From: Caenispirillum bisanense
Lineage (GTDB): Bacteria; Pseudomonadota; Alphaproteobacteria; Rhodospirillales; UBA2165
Direction: 5' to 3'
Assembly (NCBI GenBank): GCA_945877815.1
Contig: CAMDWJ010000012.1
Location: 43,855-107,854 of the forward strand
Length of the DNA: 64,000 nt
Shown: one piece after another, positions 47,103-55,168 of the stretch
How the letters are laid out: each line of letters opens with the position of its first letter
Numbering within the stretch: position 1 is the stretch's first letter
Notes under the pieces: generated by a model
Told to the model about the DNA's origin: nothing
The model's database searches: none
What the model saw: the letters and a program-made list of their open reading frames with translations, nothing else
Program-made: the position numbers and the translations under genes

Positions 47103-48224
47103 ATGACCAAGCCGCTCGACGGCATTCTGGTGGTGGCGGTGGAACAGGCGGTGGCGGCACCCTATTGCACCTCGCGCCTGGCTGATGCCGGCGCCCGCGT
47201 CATCAAGATAGAGCGTCCGGGCGGCGATTTCGCGCGCGGCTACGATCACGTGGTGCACGGCGAAAGTGCGTATTTCGTCTGGCTCAACCGGGGCAAGGAA
47301 TCGATCCTGCTCGATCTCAAGGATGTGGACGATGCGGCCTTGTTGACGCGGATGATCGCCAAGGCCGACGTGTTTATCCAAAACCTGATGCCGGGGGCTG
47401 CGGCACGGGCGGGATTCGGCTCGGACGATCTGCGCACGTGCCACTCGCGCCTCATTACGTGCGATCTGTCGGGCTACGCCGCCGATGGCCCATCCAAAGA
47501 CATGAAATCCTACGACATGCTGGTGCAGGCCGAGACCGGATTGGCCGCGATCACCGGCACGGCCGATGCGCCGGGCCGTGTTGGCGTGTCGGTCTGCGAT
47601 ATCGCCGCAGGCATGTATGCGATGCAGGCGATCGTGCTGGCATTGTTTGAGCGGGCTCAAACCGGAAGGGGCAAGGGGATCGCGGTCTCGCTGTTCGACG
47701 GCATGGCCGATTGGATGACGGTGCCGCTGTTGCATCACGATTACGGAGGCTCGGCGCCCGGCCGCGTCGGGCTCAAGCATCCCTCGATCGCGCCCTATTC
47801 GTCGTTCCGCACGAAAGATGGTGGGGAGATCGTTATTTCGATCCAGAACGAACGCGAGTGGAGCGCCTTCGCCGCCGCGATCCTGGAGCAACCGGATCTG
47901 GCGCGCGAAGGCATGTTCGTCTCAAACGATTCGCGGGTACGTCACCGCGCCGAGCTGGAGGAGCTGATCGCGAAGCACTTTGCACGCGAGGGTACCCAAG
48001 CCATGGCGGCCAAGCTGCACGCGGCCGGCATCGCTTTCGGGCGGGTGAACGAGGTCGCCGATCTTTCGGCGCACGCCGATCTCAGGCGCATTTCGGTCGA
48101 TACGCCGAGCGGGCCTGTCGGCATGCCGGCGCCGCCGGCTCGCCTCGCCGGCGAGGAGGCGGCTTTCGGTCCCGTCCCGGGGCTCGGCGAACATACCGCC
48201 GCATTACGGCGCGAGTTCGCGTAA
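47103..48224 (+). CDS. CaiB/BaiF family CoA transferase
   Basis: This 373-residue class III CoA transferase has the N-terminal Rossmann-like region ILVVAVEQAVAAPYCTSRLADAGARVIKIERPGGDFAR and the catalytic Asp in SVCDIAAGMYA (about residue 163). Mesaconyl-CoA transferase and formyl-CoA transferase are relatives. It shares a divergent region with the CoA-ester lyase, so it probably makes or moves the CoA ester used by that enzyme. Confidence 0.9.
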   Translation: MTKPLDGILVVAVEQAVAAPYCTSRLADAGARVIKIERPGGDFARGYDHVVHGESAYFVWLNRGKESILLDLKDVDDAALLTRMIAKADVFIQNLMPGAAARAGFGSDDLRTCHSRLITCDLSGYAADGPSKDMKSYDMLVQAETGLAAITGTADAPGRVGVSVCDIAAGMYAMQAIVLALFERAQTGRGKGIAVSLFDGMADWMTVPLLHHDYGGSAPGRVGLKHPSIAPYSSFRTKDGGEIVISIQNEREWSAFAAAILEQPDLAREGMFVSNDSRVRHRAELEELIAKHFAREGTQAMAAKLHAAGIAFGRVNEVADLSAHADLRRISVDTPSGPVGMPAPPARLAGEEAAFGPVPGLGEHTAALRREFA

Positions 48225-48250
48225 TTTACTGACCGCGATGGCGGTGCCCA

Positions 48251-48288
48251 AAAGAAAACCCCCTCCGTCCGGGAAGGGGCGAAGGGGG
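48251..48288 (-). terminator. Intrinsic terminator after OmpA-type gene
   Basis: Read on the minus strand, the stem CCCCCT with AGGGGG holds a GC-rich interior and is followed by a T-rich tract (TTTTCTTT). It lies 68 bases after the OmpA-domain stop. On the plus strand the same hairpin falls just after the CoA transferase stop but has no T-run. Confidence 0.6.
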
Positions 48289-48355
48289 TGATGGGCGAAG
48301 CGTTTCAGGAGTGAGAGCGCCTCGCCCCAGGGGAGCTTCGTATCGGTGTGGGCGA

Positions 48356-48739
48356 CTACTGGATCGTCACTTCGACGCGGCGATTCTGCGGCTCGCGGAC
48401 GTCGTCGGCCGTATTGACCAGCGGACGTGACTCGCCGAAGGCTTCGGTCGTCGATTTGGTGCGTGCAACGCCACCCTGTTCGAGTTTCGCACGAACCGCG
48501 TCGGCGCGGCGTTTGGACAAAGCGTCGTTGTACATGTTGGTGCCCGACTTGTCGGCGTGGCCGGCAATGCGGATGGTCGTCGGATTGCCCGATTTGATGG
48601 TCGTGGCGATTTGGTTGATCGTGGGCATCGTCGCATCCGTCAGATTGGACTTATCCCAATCGAAGAAGACGAGATAGGGACGCGCAGCGGGCTGCGCAGG
48701 GGCCAGCTGTGCCATCGGCGCCGGGGTCACTTGGCCCAT
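48356..48739 (-). CDS. OmpA-domain C-terminal part, split by probable frameshift
   Basis: This 127-residue reading frame has a Pro/Ala linker (TPAPMAQLAPAQPAARP) and then an OmpA-like peptidoglycan-binding domain: LVFFDWDKSNLTDA, then IRIAGHADKSGTNMYNDALS and KRRADAVRAKL. It overlaps the end of the upstream lipoprotein gene by 13 bases in another frame. Removing two bases in a CACACA tract at 48744-48749 joins both into one usual OmpA-family lipoprotein (CKNGF-DTAMGQ). It is therefore better seen as the second half of one broken gene. Confidence 0.78.
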   Translation of the reverse strand: MGQVTPAPMAQLAPAQPAARPYLVFFDWDKSNLTDATMPTINQIATTIKSGNPTTIRIAGHADKSGTNMYNDALSKRRADAVRAKLEQGGVARTKSTTEAFGESRPLVNTADDVREPQNRRVEVTIQ

Positions 48740-49230
48740 CGCCGTGTGTCGAAGCCGTTCTTGCAGTAGGCGATGTGCTCCGGCTGATGGCCTTCTTCGG
48801 CCTGTTCCGCCCAGCAATCGAAATAGACCTGCGCGGCACCGGCCGGGCCGGGTACTCGCGCGATCGTATCGCCGTTGCTGACCACCTGTATGAGGCGGGC
48901 GCGACCGTTCACGAGTTCAGCTTGATACGGGGACGCCAAAGCGCGTTCCGACAGCGCAACCGGCTGTACGGTTTGGCCGTTCGCCGACACACGCGTCCGG
49001 TCAGTGAAATATTTGGTGTCGCGGAAATCGGCTTGCTGGAATTCCCAACGACCGAAATCGGCATAACCCTGATGGAGCGAGCGCTGGAAAGCGGTGCCCT
49101 GATCGGGAGCGGATTGAGCCGCTTGGTAATTCATGGCGCCTTGGTCGACAACTTCGGGATGGATAACGCCGCAGGCCGACAGTGCTGTGACGCTTGTAGC
49201 CAGAACTGTGGCACGGATGGCCGTCTTCAT
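48727..49230 (-). CDS. Lipoprotein N-terminal part of OmpA-family protein
   Basis: This 167-residue lipoprotein has a signal peptide with lipobox LSAC (Cys20). The central part (YADFGRWEFQQADFRDTKYFTDR) and CWAEQAEEGHQPEHIAYCKNGF are standard for the N-terminal half of a large alphaproteobacterial OmpA-family lipoprotein. The frame then runs to an early TGA at 48727. The next frame holds the OmpA domain. A two-base tandem expansion explains the break. Confidence 0.78.
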   Translation of the reverse strand: MKTAIRATVLATSVTALSACGVIHPEVVDQGAMNYQAAQSAPDQGTAFQRSLHQGYADFGRWEFQQADFRDTKYFTDRTRVSANGQTVQPVALSERALASPYQAELVNGRARLIQVVSNGDTIARVPGPAGAAQVYFDCWAEQAEEGHQPEHIAYCKNGFDTRRWAK

Positions 49231-49377
49231 GAGCGTCTCTCCTCGTAGTGAGCGTCGGCCGGGCGGCCGTTGTGGGTTCCACTATCGGTTGGAAAGACGC
49301 TTTCGGTCCAGGGACCCAAAAGAGGCATTCTGTGACAATTCTACGGCACAAAACCCGCGATATCGCACAGCATCCAT

Positions 49378-50721
49378 TCAAGTTTTTGGCGGTATTCCCG
49401 GCTCTTCGCGGGCAAAATTCTTTAAGGTCACACCTGCGAGGGCGGCGCGCGCACTCTCGGCGAGAGCTTCCGCGGCGCGGTCGACCGCAGGCGAATGAAC
49501 GAGACTTCCGAGGTTGGCGCGCTCGTCTTCGCCGTCGCGACGGATCGCTGCGATGACGTCGGAGACGGGCGTCGCGTCGAGCGGCTTGCCCGGTAGATAG
49601 TGGTCGGACTCGCCGCTCACGCGCACAATGAATCCGTTCTGTTCCAGCGTTTCCACCACGACGCGGGCAAGATCGCTCGATATGCCCGTGTCTTCGGTCA
49701 ATTGGTGCAGCAACAGGGGTGCTCCGGTTTTGTAATATTCGGTGGCGAATTTATGCATGATGACGAGCGCCAGCTTTTCCTTCACCCGCGTACTGAGATT
49801 GGCGCGGTCGCGCTGGATCGACAGATAATCCGGCCGCTGCTGATAGAAGGCGACCGATGCGCCGATCATCAGAATAAGCCAGCTGGTATAGAGCCACAGC
49901 ATGAAGACGATGAGCGTCGCAAAGGCGGAATAGATCGCCTCGTATTGTCCGGACGACACGATGAAGATCGCAAAGCCCCAGCCCGCGACTTTCCACAGGA
50001 TCGCGGCGGTTATGCCGCCGACGAGTGCCGCACCCGGCCGCACCTTGGTATTGGGAATGAAAATATATATGAAGCTGAAGGCGGCGACCGCGAGCATCAA
50101 GGGGACTAGAATCGCGCCGAATCGGATGAAGATGCCGATGGGTTCGAATTCCGACAGTCGCGCGACGATTGCATTGTCCATCGCAGCACCCGAAAGGCCG
50201 GTCGAGGCGACAATGAGTACCGGCCCGATCAGCAGCACGCTGAGATAGTCGGCAAACCGGCGCGACAGGCTGCGGTTTTCAGTGACGTGCCAGATATAAT
50301 TGAGGGCATCCTCGATTTTCTGCATGACCGACATCACGGTGAAGAGCAGCAACACGACACCGACCGAGCTCAAAATGCCGACGCGCGTTTTGTCTACGAA
50401 TCCCAGCACTTTTTCGGCGATCTCCCGGCCTTGCGCGCCCATGGGCGCCAGGAAATCGAAGAGCAGGGGCGCGAATTCGTTGTGCACGCCGAAGCCCTTG
50501 AGCACCGACAGGCTGATTGCGAGCAGCGGCACCGCCGACAGCAGGGTCGTGTAGACGAGGCTCATGGCGCGCAGGTTGAGCTGCCCGTCGCTAAGATCGC
50601 GCAGCACGACGAAGAAGACCCGGAGTACATGGAATACTACGACGACCGGCGAGGACGTTTTCCTAAGGTCGCGTTCCCAGATGGTGCTCGTGACGCGTTT
50701 AACGAAGCGGTTCACCGCCAT
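49378..50721 (-). CDS. YihY/BrkB family membrane protein with C-terminal winged helix
   Basis: This 447-residue protein has six membrane helices of the YihY/BrkB (UPF0761) domain in residues about 35-300: MSLVYTTLLSAVPLLAISLSVLKGFG, IGVGVVL-like and WKVAGWGFAIFIVSSGQYEAIYSAFA. The remaining 140 residues carry a helix-turn-helix-like segment (LLLHQLTEDTGISSDLARVVVETLEQNGFIV). It resembles the versions with a RelA-like domain only weakly. I use ATG 50721, preceded by AAGGGA. The role is unknown. Confidence 0.87.
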   Translation of the reverse strand: MAVNRFVKRVTSTIWERDLRKTSSPVVVVFHVLRVFFVVLRDLSDGQLNLRAMSLVYTTLLSAVPLLAISLSVLKGFGVHNEFAPLLFDFLAPMGAQGREIAEKVLGFVDKTRVGILSSVGVVLLLFTVMSVMQKIEDALNYIWHVTENRSLSRRFADYLSVLLIGPVLIVASTGLSGAAMDNAIVARLSEFEPIGIFIRFGAILVPLMLAVAAFSFIYIFIPNTKVRPGAALVGGITAAILWKVAGWGFAIFIVSSGQYEAIYSAFATLIVFMLWLYTSWLILMIGASVAFYQQRPDYLSIQRDRANLSTRVKEKLALVIMHKFATEYYKTGAPLLLHQLTEDTGISSDLARVVVETLEQNGFIVRVSGESDHYLPGKPLDATPVSDVIAAIRRDGEDERANLGSLVHSPAVDRAAEALAESARAALAGVTLKNFAREEPGIPPKT

Positions 50722-50792
50722 GTGGTTTTTCCCTTTGGTCTTCCGCTCTATTATGGCGGGCACAACGATCCAGAGATAGAGGAGGCTTTTTT

Positions 50793-51188
50793 ATGGCAAT
50801 ACAGAAAGAGGTCATTCGACTGCCGGGTGCCGCTGCGCCCGCACCGGGTGCTGCGCCCTTGTCGCCCGCCATCCGGGCCGGCGATTTCGTGTTCGTGTCG
50901 GGCCAGCCGCCGCGCGATCCGAAAACAGGCGAAATGGTCGCGGGCGATATCCAGGCCCAGACGCACCAGGTGTTGGAAAACGTGAAGGCGCTATTGGAAG
51001 CGGCCGGCACCAGCATGGACAAAGTAGTCAACGCGACCGTCTATTGTTCCAACGCGGCCTACTTTCAGAAGGTTAATGAGGTCTATCGCACATATTTCCC
51101 GAACGAGCCGCCGACGCGCACCTTCGTCACGGTGGGTTCGTGGCCTGGCCCCTTCGATATCGAAATCGCCTGCATCGCGATCGCGTAG
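50793..51188 (+). CDS. RidA-family protein
   Basis: This 131-residue member of the YjgF/RidA family hydrolyses reactive 2-aminoacrylate or related imines. The active Arg is in PTRTFVTVGSWPGPFDIEI (about residue 109). The opening LSPAIRAGDFVFVSGQPPRDPKTGE is standard. The N-terminal Pro/Ala-rich segment GAAAPAPGAAP is slightly longer than usual. It is divergent from the BrkB gene, with 71 bases between starts. Confidence 0.93.
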   Translation: MAIQKEVIRLPGAAAPAPGAAPLSPAIRAGDFVFVSGQPPRDPKTGEMVAGDIQAQTHQVLENVKALLEAAGTSMDKVVNATVYCSNAAYFQKVNEVYRTYFPNEPPTRTFVTVGSWPGPFDIEIACIAIA

Positions 51189-51337
51189 AACCCGTAACAT
51201 TCCGCCGGGCGAACGGCTCCGCCCGGCGGCTCTGCCCAGCGCTATGATTTCTATATAAAACGGCCGAACAGGCAGTCTCGAATCTATATGGGGTGCGGCC
51301 CAATTCTTAGGCTCTATCCAATGGATGGGAGCCTGTC

Positions 51338-51460
51338 ATGAGCGATCTTTTTTACATGTTCCTGGGTGTCGGCATTTTTGTCGTCATCGTGGTGCACGCC
51401 TTCGTCAGCCCGCGTTTCGAAGCGCGCAATACGCAGCCGCGTCCGTCGACCGTGCTCTAG
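51338..51460 (+). CDS. Small single-pass membrane protein, 40 residues
   Basis: This short frame opens MSDLFYMFLGVGIFVVIVVH and ends with a soluble tail of Arg, Asn, Gln and Pro. A GGGAG site stands ahead of the ATG at 51338. Residues 5-24 form one helix. The pattern MSDLFYMFLGVG resembles the 27-residue peptide at 51627 (MPDIIFLAIGIG), so the two may be paralogues of the leader-type peptides of kdp operons. An imperfect inverted repeat flanks it (51292-51306 with 51464-51480). Confidence 0.55.
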   Translation: MSDLFYMFLGVGIFVVIVVHAFVSPRFEARNTQPRPSTVL

Positions 51461-51626
51461 ATTGAAATTGGGCCGCATCCGCTTTCGGAAAATCCGGCAC
51501 GCCCGGGTCTTCTATATGAAATCTATATCGACCTATGATGCCAGGCCCCATTGAATCGATATTCCCTTATCACGATCTTCTACTTGCAGTCTGACGTTGC
51601 ATGCGCGCGTCCCGAGTAGACGACTA

Positions 51627-51710
51627 ATGCCCGACATTATCTTTCTTGCGATCGGTATCGGATTCGTCGCCGTGGCGATTCTTTATACCTACACCTGCGA
51701 CAAGCTGTGA
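51627..51710 (+). CDS. Kdp-leader-type small membrane peptide, 27 residues
   Basis: This 27-residue single-helix peptide (MPDIIFLAIGIGFVAVAILY) ends CDKL. From memory it resembles the short ORFs that precede kdpF and kdpA in many proteobacteria. The fragments of kdpD and kdpE just downstream support this. The ribosome site is weak. It is followed after ten bases by the KdpD fragment, so kdpFABC appears deleted. Confidence 0.55.
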   Translation: MPDIIFLAIGIGFVAVAILYTYTCDKL

Positions 51711-51720
51711 GGAGCGACCC

Positions 51721-51897
51721 ATGATCGGCTGCTACATGATGCGCGTGTTCGCAGGCGAGCGGCTTAACCGCTTTATCTCCAAGCTGCTCGATATGATCCG
51801 GCTCGAATCGGGCGCAGCGCAAGCCCAACTCGATCTTGTCGATTTGAGCGACCTTGTCGGCAATGCTTTGAAGCGTGCCGACAAGGTTCTCAGACGT
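51721..51897 (+). pseudogene. kdpD: Fragment of sensor kinase KdpD
   Basis: The segment from about 51754 encodes GERLNRFISKLLDMIRLES and then DLSDLVGNALKRADKVL. This matches the region after the phospho-acceptor helix of KdpD (RLxRxxxNLLDMTRLESG). The histidine box, the ATP-binding domain and the whole sensory part are missing. It is followed in a shifted frame by the KdpE fragment. A GGAG site precedes the ATG at 51721, as if a former small gene began there, but the first ten residues do not match KdpD. Confidence 0.75.
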
Positions 51898-51899
51898 CG

Positions 51900-52115
51900 C
51901 GCGAATACGATATCCTGCGTCCGCTGGTGGCGCACGCGGGCAAGGTTTTGACACATAAATTCATTTTGCGCGAAGTGTGAGGTGGCGAAACCGACGTCCA
52001 ATATCTTTGCATCTATGTACGAACGTTGCGCCAGAAGATGGAGGCGGCGCCCGAACGCCCGTAACATATCGTGACCGAGCAGGGCATGGGATGCCGTCTG
52101 CGCGGGCCCGATTAG
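51900..52115 (+). pseudogene. kdpE: Fragment of response regulator KdpE
   Basis: Translation in one frame gives REYDILRPLVAHAGKVLTHK, then a TGA at 51978-51980 in place of the conserved Trp, then GGETDVQYLCIYVRTLRQKM, then a TAA at 52062-52064 in place of an Arg, then HIVTEQGMGCRL. This aligns with the C-terminal winged helix of KdpE (AGKVLTxxxLLxxVWG, then LRQKLE, then TExGxGYR). The receiver domain is gone. Two nonsense changes prove it is not active. Confidence 0.85.
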
Positions 52116-52120
52116 TTTCC

Positions 52121-52154
52121 AAAAAAAAGGGCGGCGAGGCATTCCTCGCCGCCC
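52121..52154 (-). terminator. Intrinsic terminator of ABC binding-protein gene
   Basis: On the minus strand the stem GGGCGGCGAGG with CCTCGCCGCCC (loop of four) is followed by a run of eight T. It lies 22 bases past the stop of the binding-protein gene. The hairpin is just past the kdpE relic on the other strand and has no T-run in that direction. Confidence 0.9.
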
Positions 52155-52176
52155 TCCAGCGAAGATAACAAGGTCT

Positions 52177-53187
52177 CTATTTTACGAATTCGGCGGTCCA
52201 CAGGCCGTCAAATTTGTCGAGTGTGTCCTTGGGTTCGAGCAGCTTGGCGTCGAGGCTGAACTTCTGCGCGTTCATCATCGCCGGCACGTTGATCGACACG
52301 TCGCGCGGATGCGCGAGCTTGGTGACGTCCCAAGCGGCCTTCAGGAGTGCCGGATCCATCTGCGCGAAGCGCTTTTTCAGGATTTCCCAGGTTTCGTCCG
52401 GCTTGTCGTGGATGAAGTTGTTGGCGGCCTTGAAGATGCGCCCCATCTTTTCGCACTTCACGCGGTCCTTCTGGCACACTTCCGGGCGGGTATAGAGGAA
52501 GGCATAGCCGGTCGGCGTATAATTTGGCAGATCCCCGCCGGGGCCCGACGTGATCATCACCGCGTTGCCCTCGAGAACACTCTGGGTGGTGAACGGCATG
52601 GAGGTGGTATAGCCGTCGATCTGTTTGGACTTGAGTGCCGCGACCATGGCCGGCGGCTCCATCGAGACGACGGTCATATCCTTGTCGGGATCGAGCCCGC
52701 CCATGTTCGCGGTCAGGCGCTGCATGGCATGCACGATCGAGCCGATTCCCTGGACCGCGATGGTTTTGCCCTTGAGCAGCTTGATCCTCTCGACGGTGGT
52801 CATTCCGGCTTTGTAGCCGGCGGCTTCGGCCACGTCCTTGCGGAGCACCACTTCGACCATCGGACGGTCGACCATATTGGCGATGGCGAACATACGCTGG
52901 CCTTGCGACGCGCCGCGCAGGAAGGTCGCCGCCGTCCCCACGCTGAAATCGGCCGAACCGCCGATCACCGCGTTGTTTGAGGCGACTCCAACGAGATTGC
53001 GGAAGCTCACGTTGAGCCCCTCTTTTTTGAAGAAGCCGGCATCCTCGGCGATAAAGACGGAGGTGAAGGTCAAGGTCGAGGACGGGAGGGCGAAGATGAT
53101 GTCGATATCGGCCGCTTTGGGTTCTGTCGGAGCGAACGCGACAGCCGCCGTAAGGCAGGCCAGAACGATTTTCAGTCTGGTATACAT
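52177..53187 (-). CDS. ABC transporter substrate-binding protein (NitT/TauT type)
   Basis: This 336-residue periplasmic protein has a signal peptide (KIVLACLTAAVAFAPTEPKA) and the SsuA/THI5-like fold: FIAEDAGFFKKEGLNV, then GGSADFSVGTAATFLRGASQG and GSIVHAMQRL. Such proteins bind nitrate, sulfonate, taurine or pyrimidine precursors. No permease or ATPase gene is next to it, so it may serve a distant transporter. A clear terminator follows it. Confidence 0.87.
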   Translation of the reverse strand: MYTRLKIVLACLTAAVAFAPTEPKAADIDIIFALPSSTLTFTSVFIAEDAGFFKKEGLNVSFRNLVGVASNNAVIGGSADFSVGTAATFLRGASQGQRMFAIANMVDRPMVEVVLRKDVAEAAGYKAGMTTVERIKLLKGKTIAVQGIGSIVHAMQRLTANMGGLDPDKDMTVVSMEPPAMVAALKSKQIDGYTTSMPFTTQSVLEGNAVMITSGPGGDLPNYTPTGYAFLYTRPEVCQKDRVKCEKMGRIFKAANNFIHDKPDETWEILKKRFAQMDPALLKAAWDVTKLAHPRDVSINVPAMMNAQKFSLDAKLLEPKDTLDKFDGLWTAEFVK

Positions 53188-53606
53188 GGAAGTCTCCTGT
53201 GTTTTATGTTTCCGATCTGTTGGGGTGCGATTGTGTGTGCCCTGACGATTGCGGTTCGATGCGCGCGATGCTTACGAATACCTTCCACGCGGCTCTTTTG
53301 GCGTGGACGCGTTTGCGCGCCTGTTCCGGTGCTTTCTGCAATTGATCGCCGTCGAACTTGTTGAGGAAGGCCCTGGTTCGGGATCGGCCACCGCGCCAGA
53401 ATCCTGGGGACTTTCGATCCGCACCCTGGGGCCGCCCTGTCATGCTTTCTGGCGTTTGCGGTTACCGAAAACGACTTCATGACACTATCTCCCGTTCAAT
53501 AGTGGGACAACGGTTTGTTTGGCGTGCCGATCTTGGGCTACGCCCTCCTCGCGGGGCACCGCGGTTGGGCAGCCGTAAGCGCAAGAATGGCCCCCAAAAA
53601 TGGGCA
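53188..53606. other. Gene-free stretch upstream of binding-protein gene
   Basis: These 419 bases lie between the start of the ABC binding protein and the stop of the DUF2461 gene. Several weak open frames cross it (up to 100 codons) but none has family-like sequence or a ribosome site. It must hold the promoter for the binding-protein gene. I see no tRNA, clear repeat or insertion-element signature. Confidence 0.5.
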
Positions 53607-54314
53607 CTAGAACGGCAATCCCAACGCCGTGCACAAAAATCGCATGGCCGGTGCTGCGGCGCGGTAGGCTTCCTCCACCTCATCGATGAAGCCCGCCTTG
53701 CGCGCGCGGGCTTGGGCGACCGTGTGGCCGAACACGAAGCTCGTGCGTTTCAGATCCTCGATGGCCGGGTGGCCGGGATCGTATCCCTTGGGCGGTCGCT
53801 TGAGCGTATAGGCGGGATCGTCGCTGAGCCCGCCGAAGACGCCAACAAAGGGCTTGGCGGTGACGATGCGCCGCCATGCCGCCGTATCCTTGGCGATGCG
53901 GTCGCGCGCCGATTTGAGCTGCGGCGCCGGCGGCATCCATATGCCGGCGCCGACATAGATCTCGTCGGGGCCCGCATGCACATAGAACCCGGGCGCGTGC
54001 ACATCGCGCCCGACCTCATGGCGGAATTGCGCCGCCGCGTGGGTCTTGTAGGGGCTTTTGTCCTTGGCGAAACGCACGTCGCGATGGATGCGGAACAGAG
54101 CGCGTTTGGGATCGGCGATGTAATGTTTCGAGATTCTGGCGAGGCGCGGCGCCATATCGGCGACCAGATACGTCATGGGTGCGACGACACTCTGCTGATA
54201 GCGCGCCTTGTTGGTCGCGAACCACGCACGCTCGTTGTTTGCGCTCAATTCCTCGAAGAAGGCGAAGAAATCGGCGGGCAGGCCTTTGAATTGTATTGTG
54301 TCGGATTTAGCCAT
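53607..54314 (-). CDS. DUF2461 family protein
   Basis: This 235-residue protein of the TIGR02453/DUF2461 family opens FKGLPADFFAFFEELSANNERAWFATNKARY. It also has FRIHRDVRFAKDKSPYKTHAAA and AGFYVHAGPDEIYVGAGIWMPPAP-like sequence. These motifs are diagnostic. The role is unknown. Confidence 0.92.
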   Translation of the reverse strand: MAKSDTIQFKGLPADFFAFFEELSANNERAWFATNKARYQQSVVAPMTYLVADMAPRLARISKHYIADPKRALFRIHRDVRFAKDKSPYKTHAAAQFRHEVGRDVHAPGFYVHAGPDEIYVGAGIWMPPAPQLKSARDRIAKDTAAWRRIVTAKPFVGVFGGLSDDPAYTLKRPPKGYDPGHPAIEDLKRTSFVFGHTVAQARARKAGFIDEVEEAYRAAAPAMRFLCTALGLPF

Positions 54315-54350
54315 TCGAGGACTCAGTCAGAACCGTCATATAAAACTCAA

Positions 54351-54437
54351 TCGTCATCCCCCGGCTTGACCGGGGGATCTATCTTAGCATCGCGTGGTCG
54401 ATGAATGGATGCCCCGAATAAGTCGGGGCATGACGAT
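54351..54437. repeat. Dispersed palindromic repeat, GCATCC family
   Basis: The segment runs from TCGTCATCCCCCGGCTTGAC to GTCGGGGCATGACGA. Two hairpins (CCCCCGGCTTGACCGGGGG and GCCCCGAATAAGTCGGGGC) sit at the ends, with TCGTCAT and ATGACGA inverted around them. It belongs with the copies at 18462 and 25311. The core CCGG-CTTGA-CCGG also occurs as an inverted hairpin at 56541-56567. Confidence 0.78.
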
Positions 54438-54487
54438 GGGATAGGCGCGGTCGGCCCCATCATCCCCATGCGGGCTGCATTATTTCC

Positions 54488-55168
54488 CTAAAACTCCACC
54501 CCCTCCATCGGCGCGAACCACACGGCGAGCACCTCGCGGGTCTTGAGCTTTCCGTCCGCCCCCTTGTCGACGACCATGAGATGCTGCGCCTCGTTGAGCC
54601 CGGCCGGCAGGACCATGCGCCCGCCGCCTTTGAGCTGCGAGATCAGCGCCGGCGGGATCAGCTCGGGTGCCGCAGCAAGGATGATGCGGTCGAACGGCGC
54701 ATGGTCGGGCCAGCCGTTGGCGCCGTTGCCGACGCGGTGTTTGACGTTCTTGCAGCCGAGGCGCGTCAGGCGCTCGGCCGCCTCGGCCGCGAGTTCCTCG
54801 ACGATCTCGACCGTATAGACGGCGGCGGCGAGCCGGCTCAGCACCGCAGTGTGGTAGCCGAGCCCGGTGCCGATCTCGAGCACGCGGTCGGTCGGCCGCA
54901 CGTCGAGCAGCTCGGTCATCAGCGCAGTGATGAAAGGCTGCGAGATGGTCTTGTCCCAGCCGATCGGCAGGGGGCCGTCGGAATGGGCATATGCGCGGAT
55001 TTCGGCGGGCACGAATTCGTGGCGCGGCACGTCGCGCATGGCGTCGAGCACGCGCGGCTGGATGTGCCCCAGCCCGGTCGCCTCGCGCGTCGCGTCCGTG
55101 TGCTCGGCGATGATCTCGACCATCGCCTGGCGAAGCGAGAAATAGGGATCGCGGACATTCGGTGCCAT
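54488..55168 (-). CDS. pcm: Protein-L-isoaspartate O-methyltransferase
   Basis: This 226-residue SAM-dependent enzyme repairs isoaspartyl residues. The SAM motif is VLEIGTGLGYHTAVLSRLAA, with TVEIVEELA as motif post-I and FDRIILAAAPELIPPALISQL as motif II. The acceptor region IGWDKTISQPFITALMTELL is diagnostic. Length and motifs are normal. Confidence 0.93.
   Translation of the reverse strand: MAPNVRDPYFSLRQAMVEIIAEHTDATREATGLGHIQPRVLDAMRDVPRHEFVPAEIRAYAHSDGPLPIGWDKTISQPFITALMTELLDVRPTDRVLEIGTGLGYHTAVLSRLAAAVYTVEIVEELAAEAAERLTRLGCKNVKHRVGNGANGWPDHAPFDRIILAAAPELIPPALISQLKGGGRMVLPAGLNEAQHLMVVDKGADGKLKTREVLAVWFAPMEGVEF

Noticed and set aside
53358..54404. 348-codon plus-strand frame opposite DUF2461
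   Set aside because: Antisense shadow of DUF2461; the first part has no family-like sequence.
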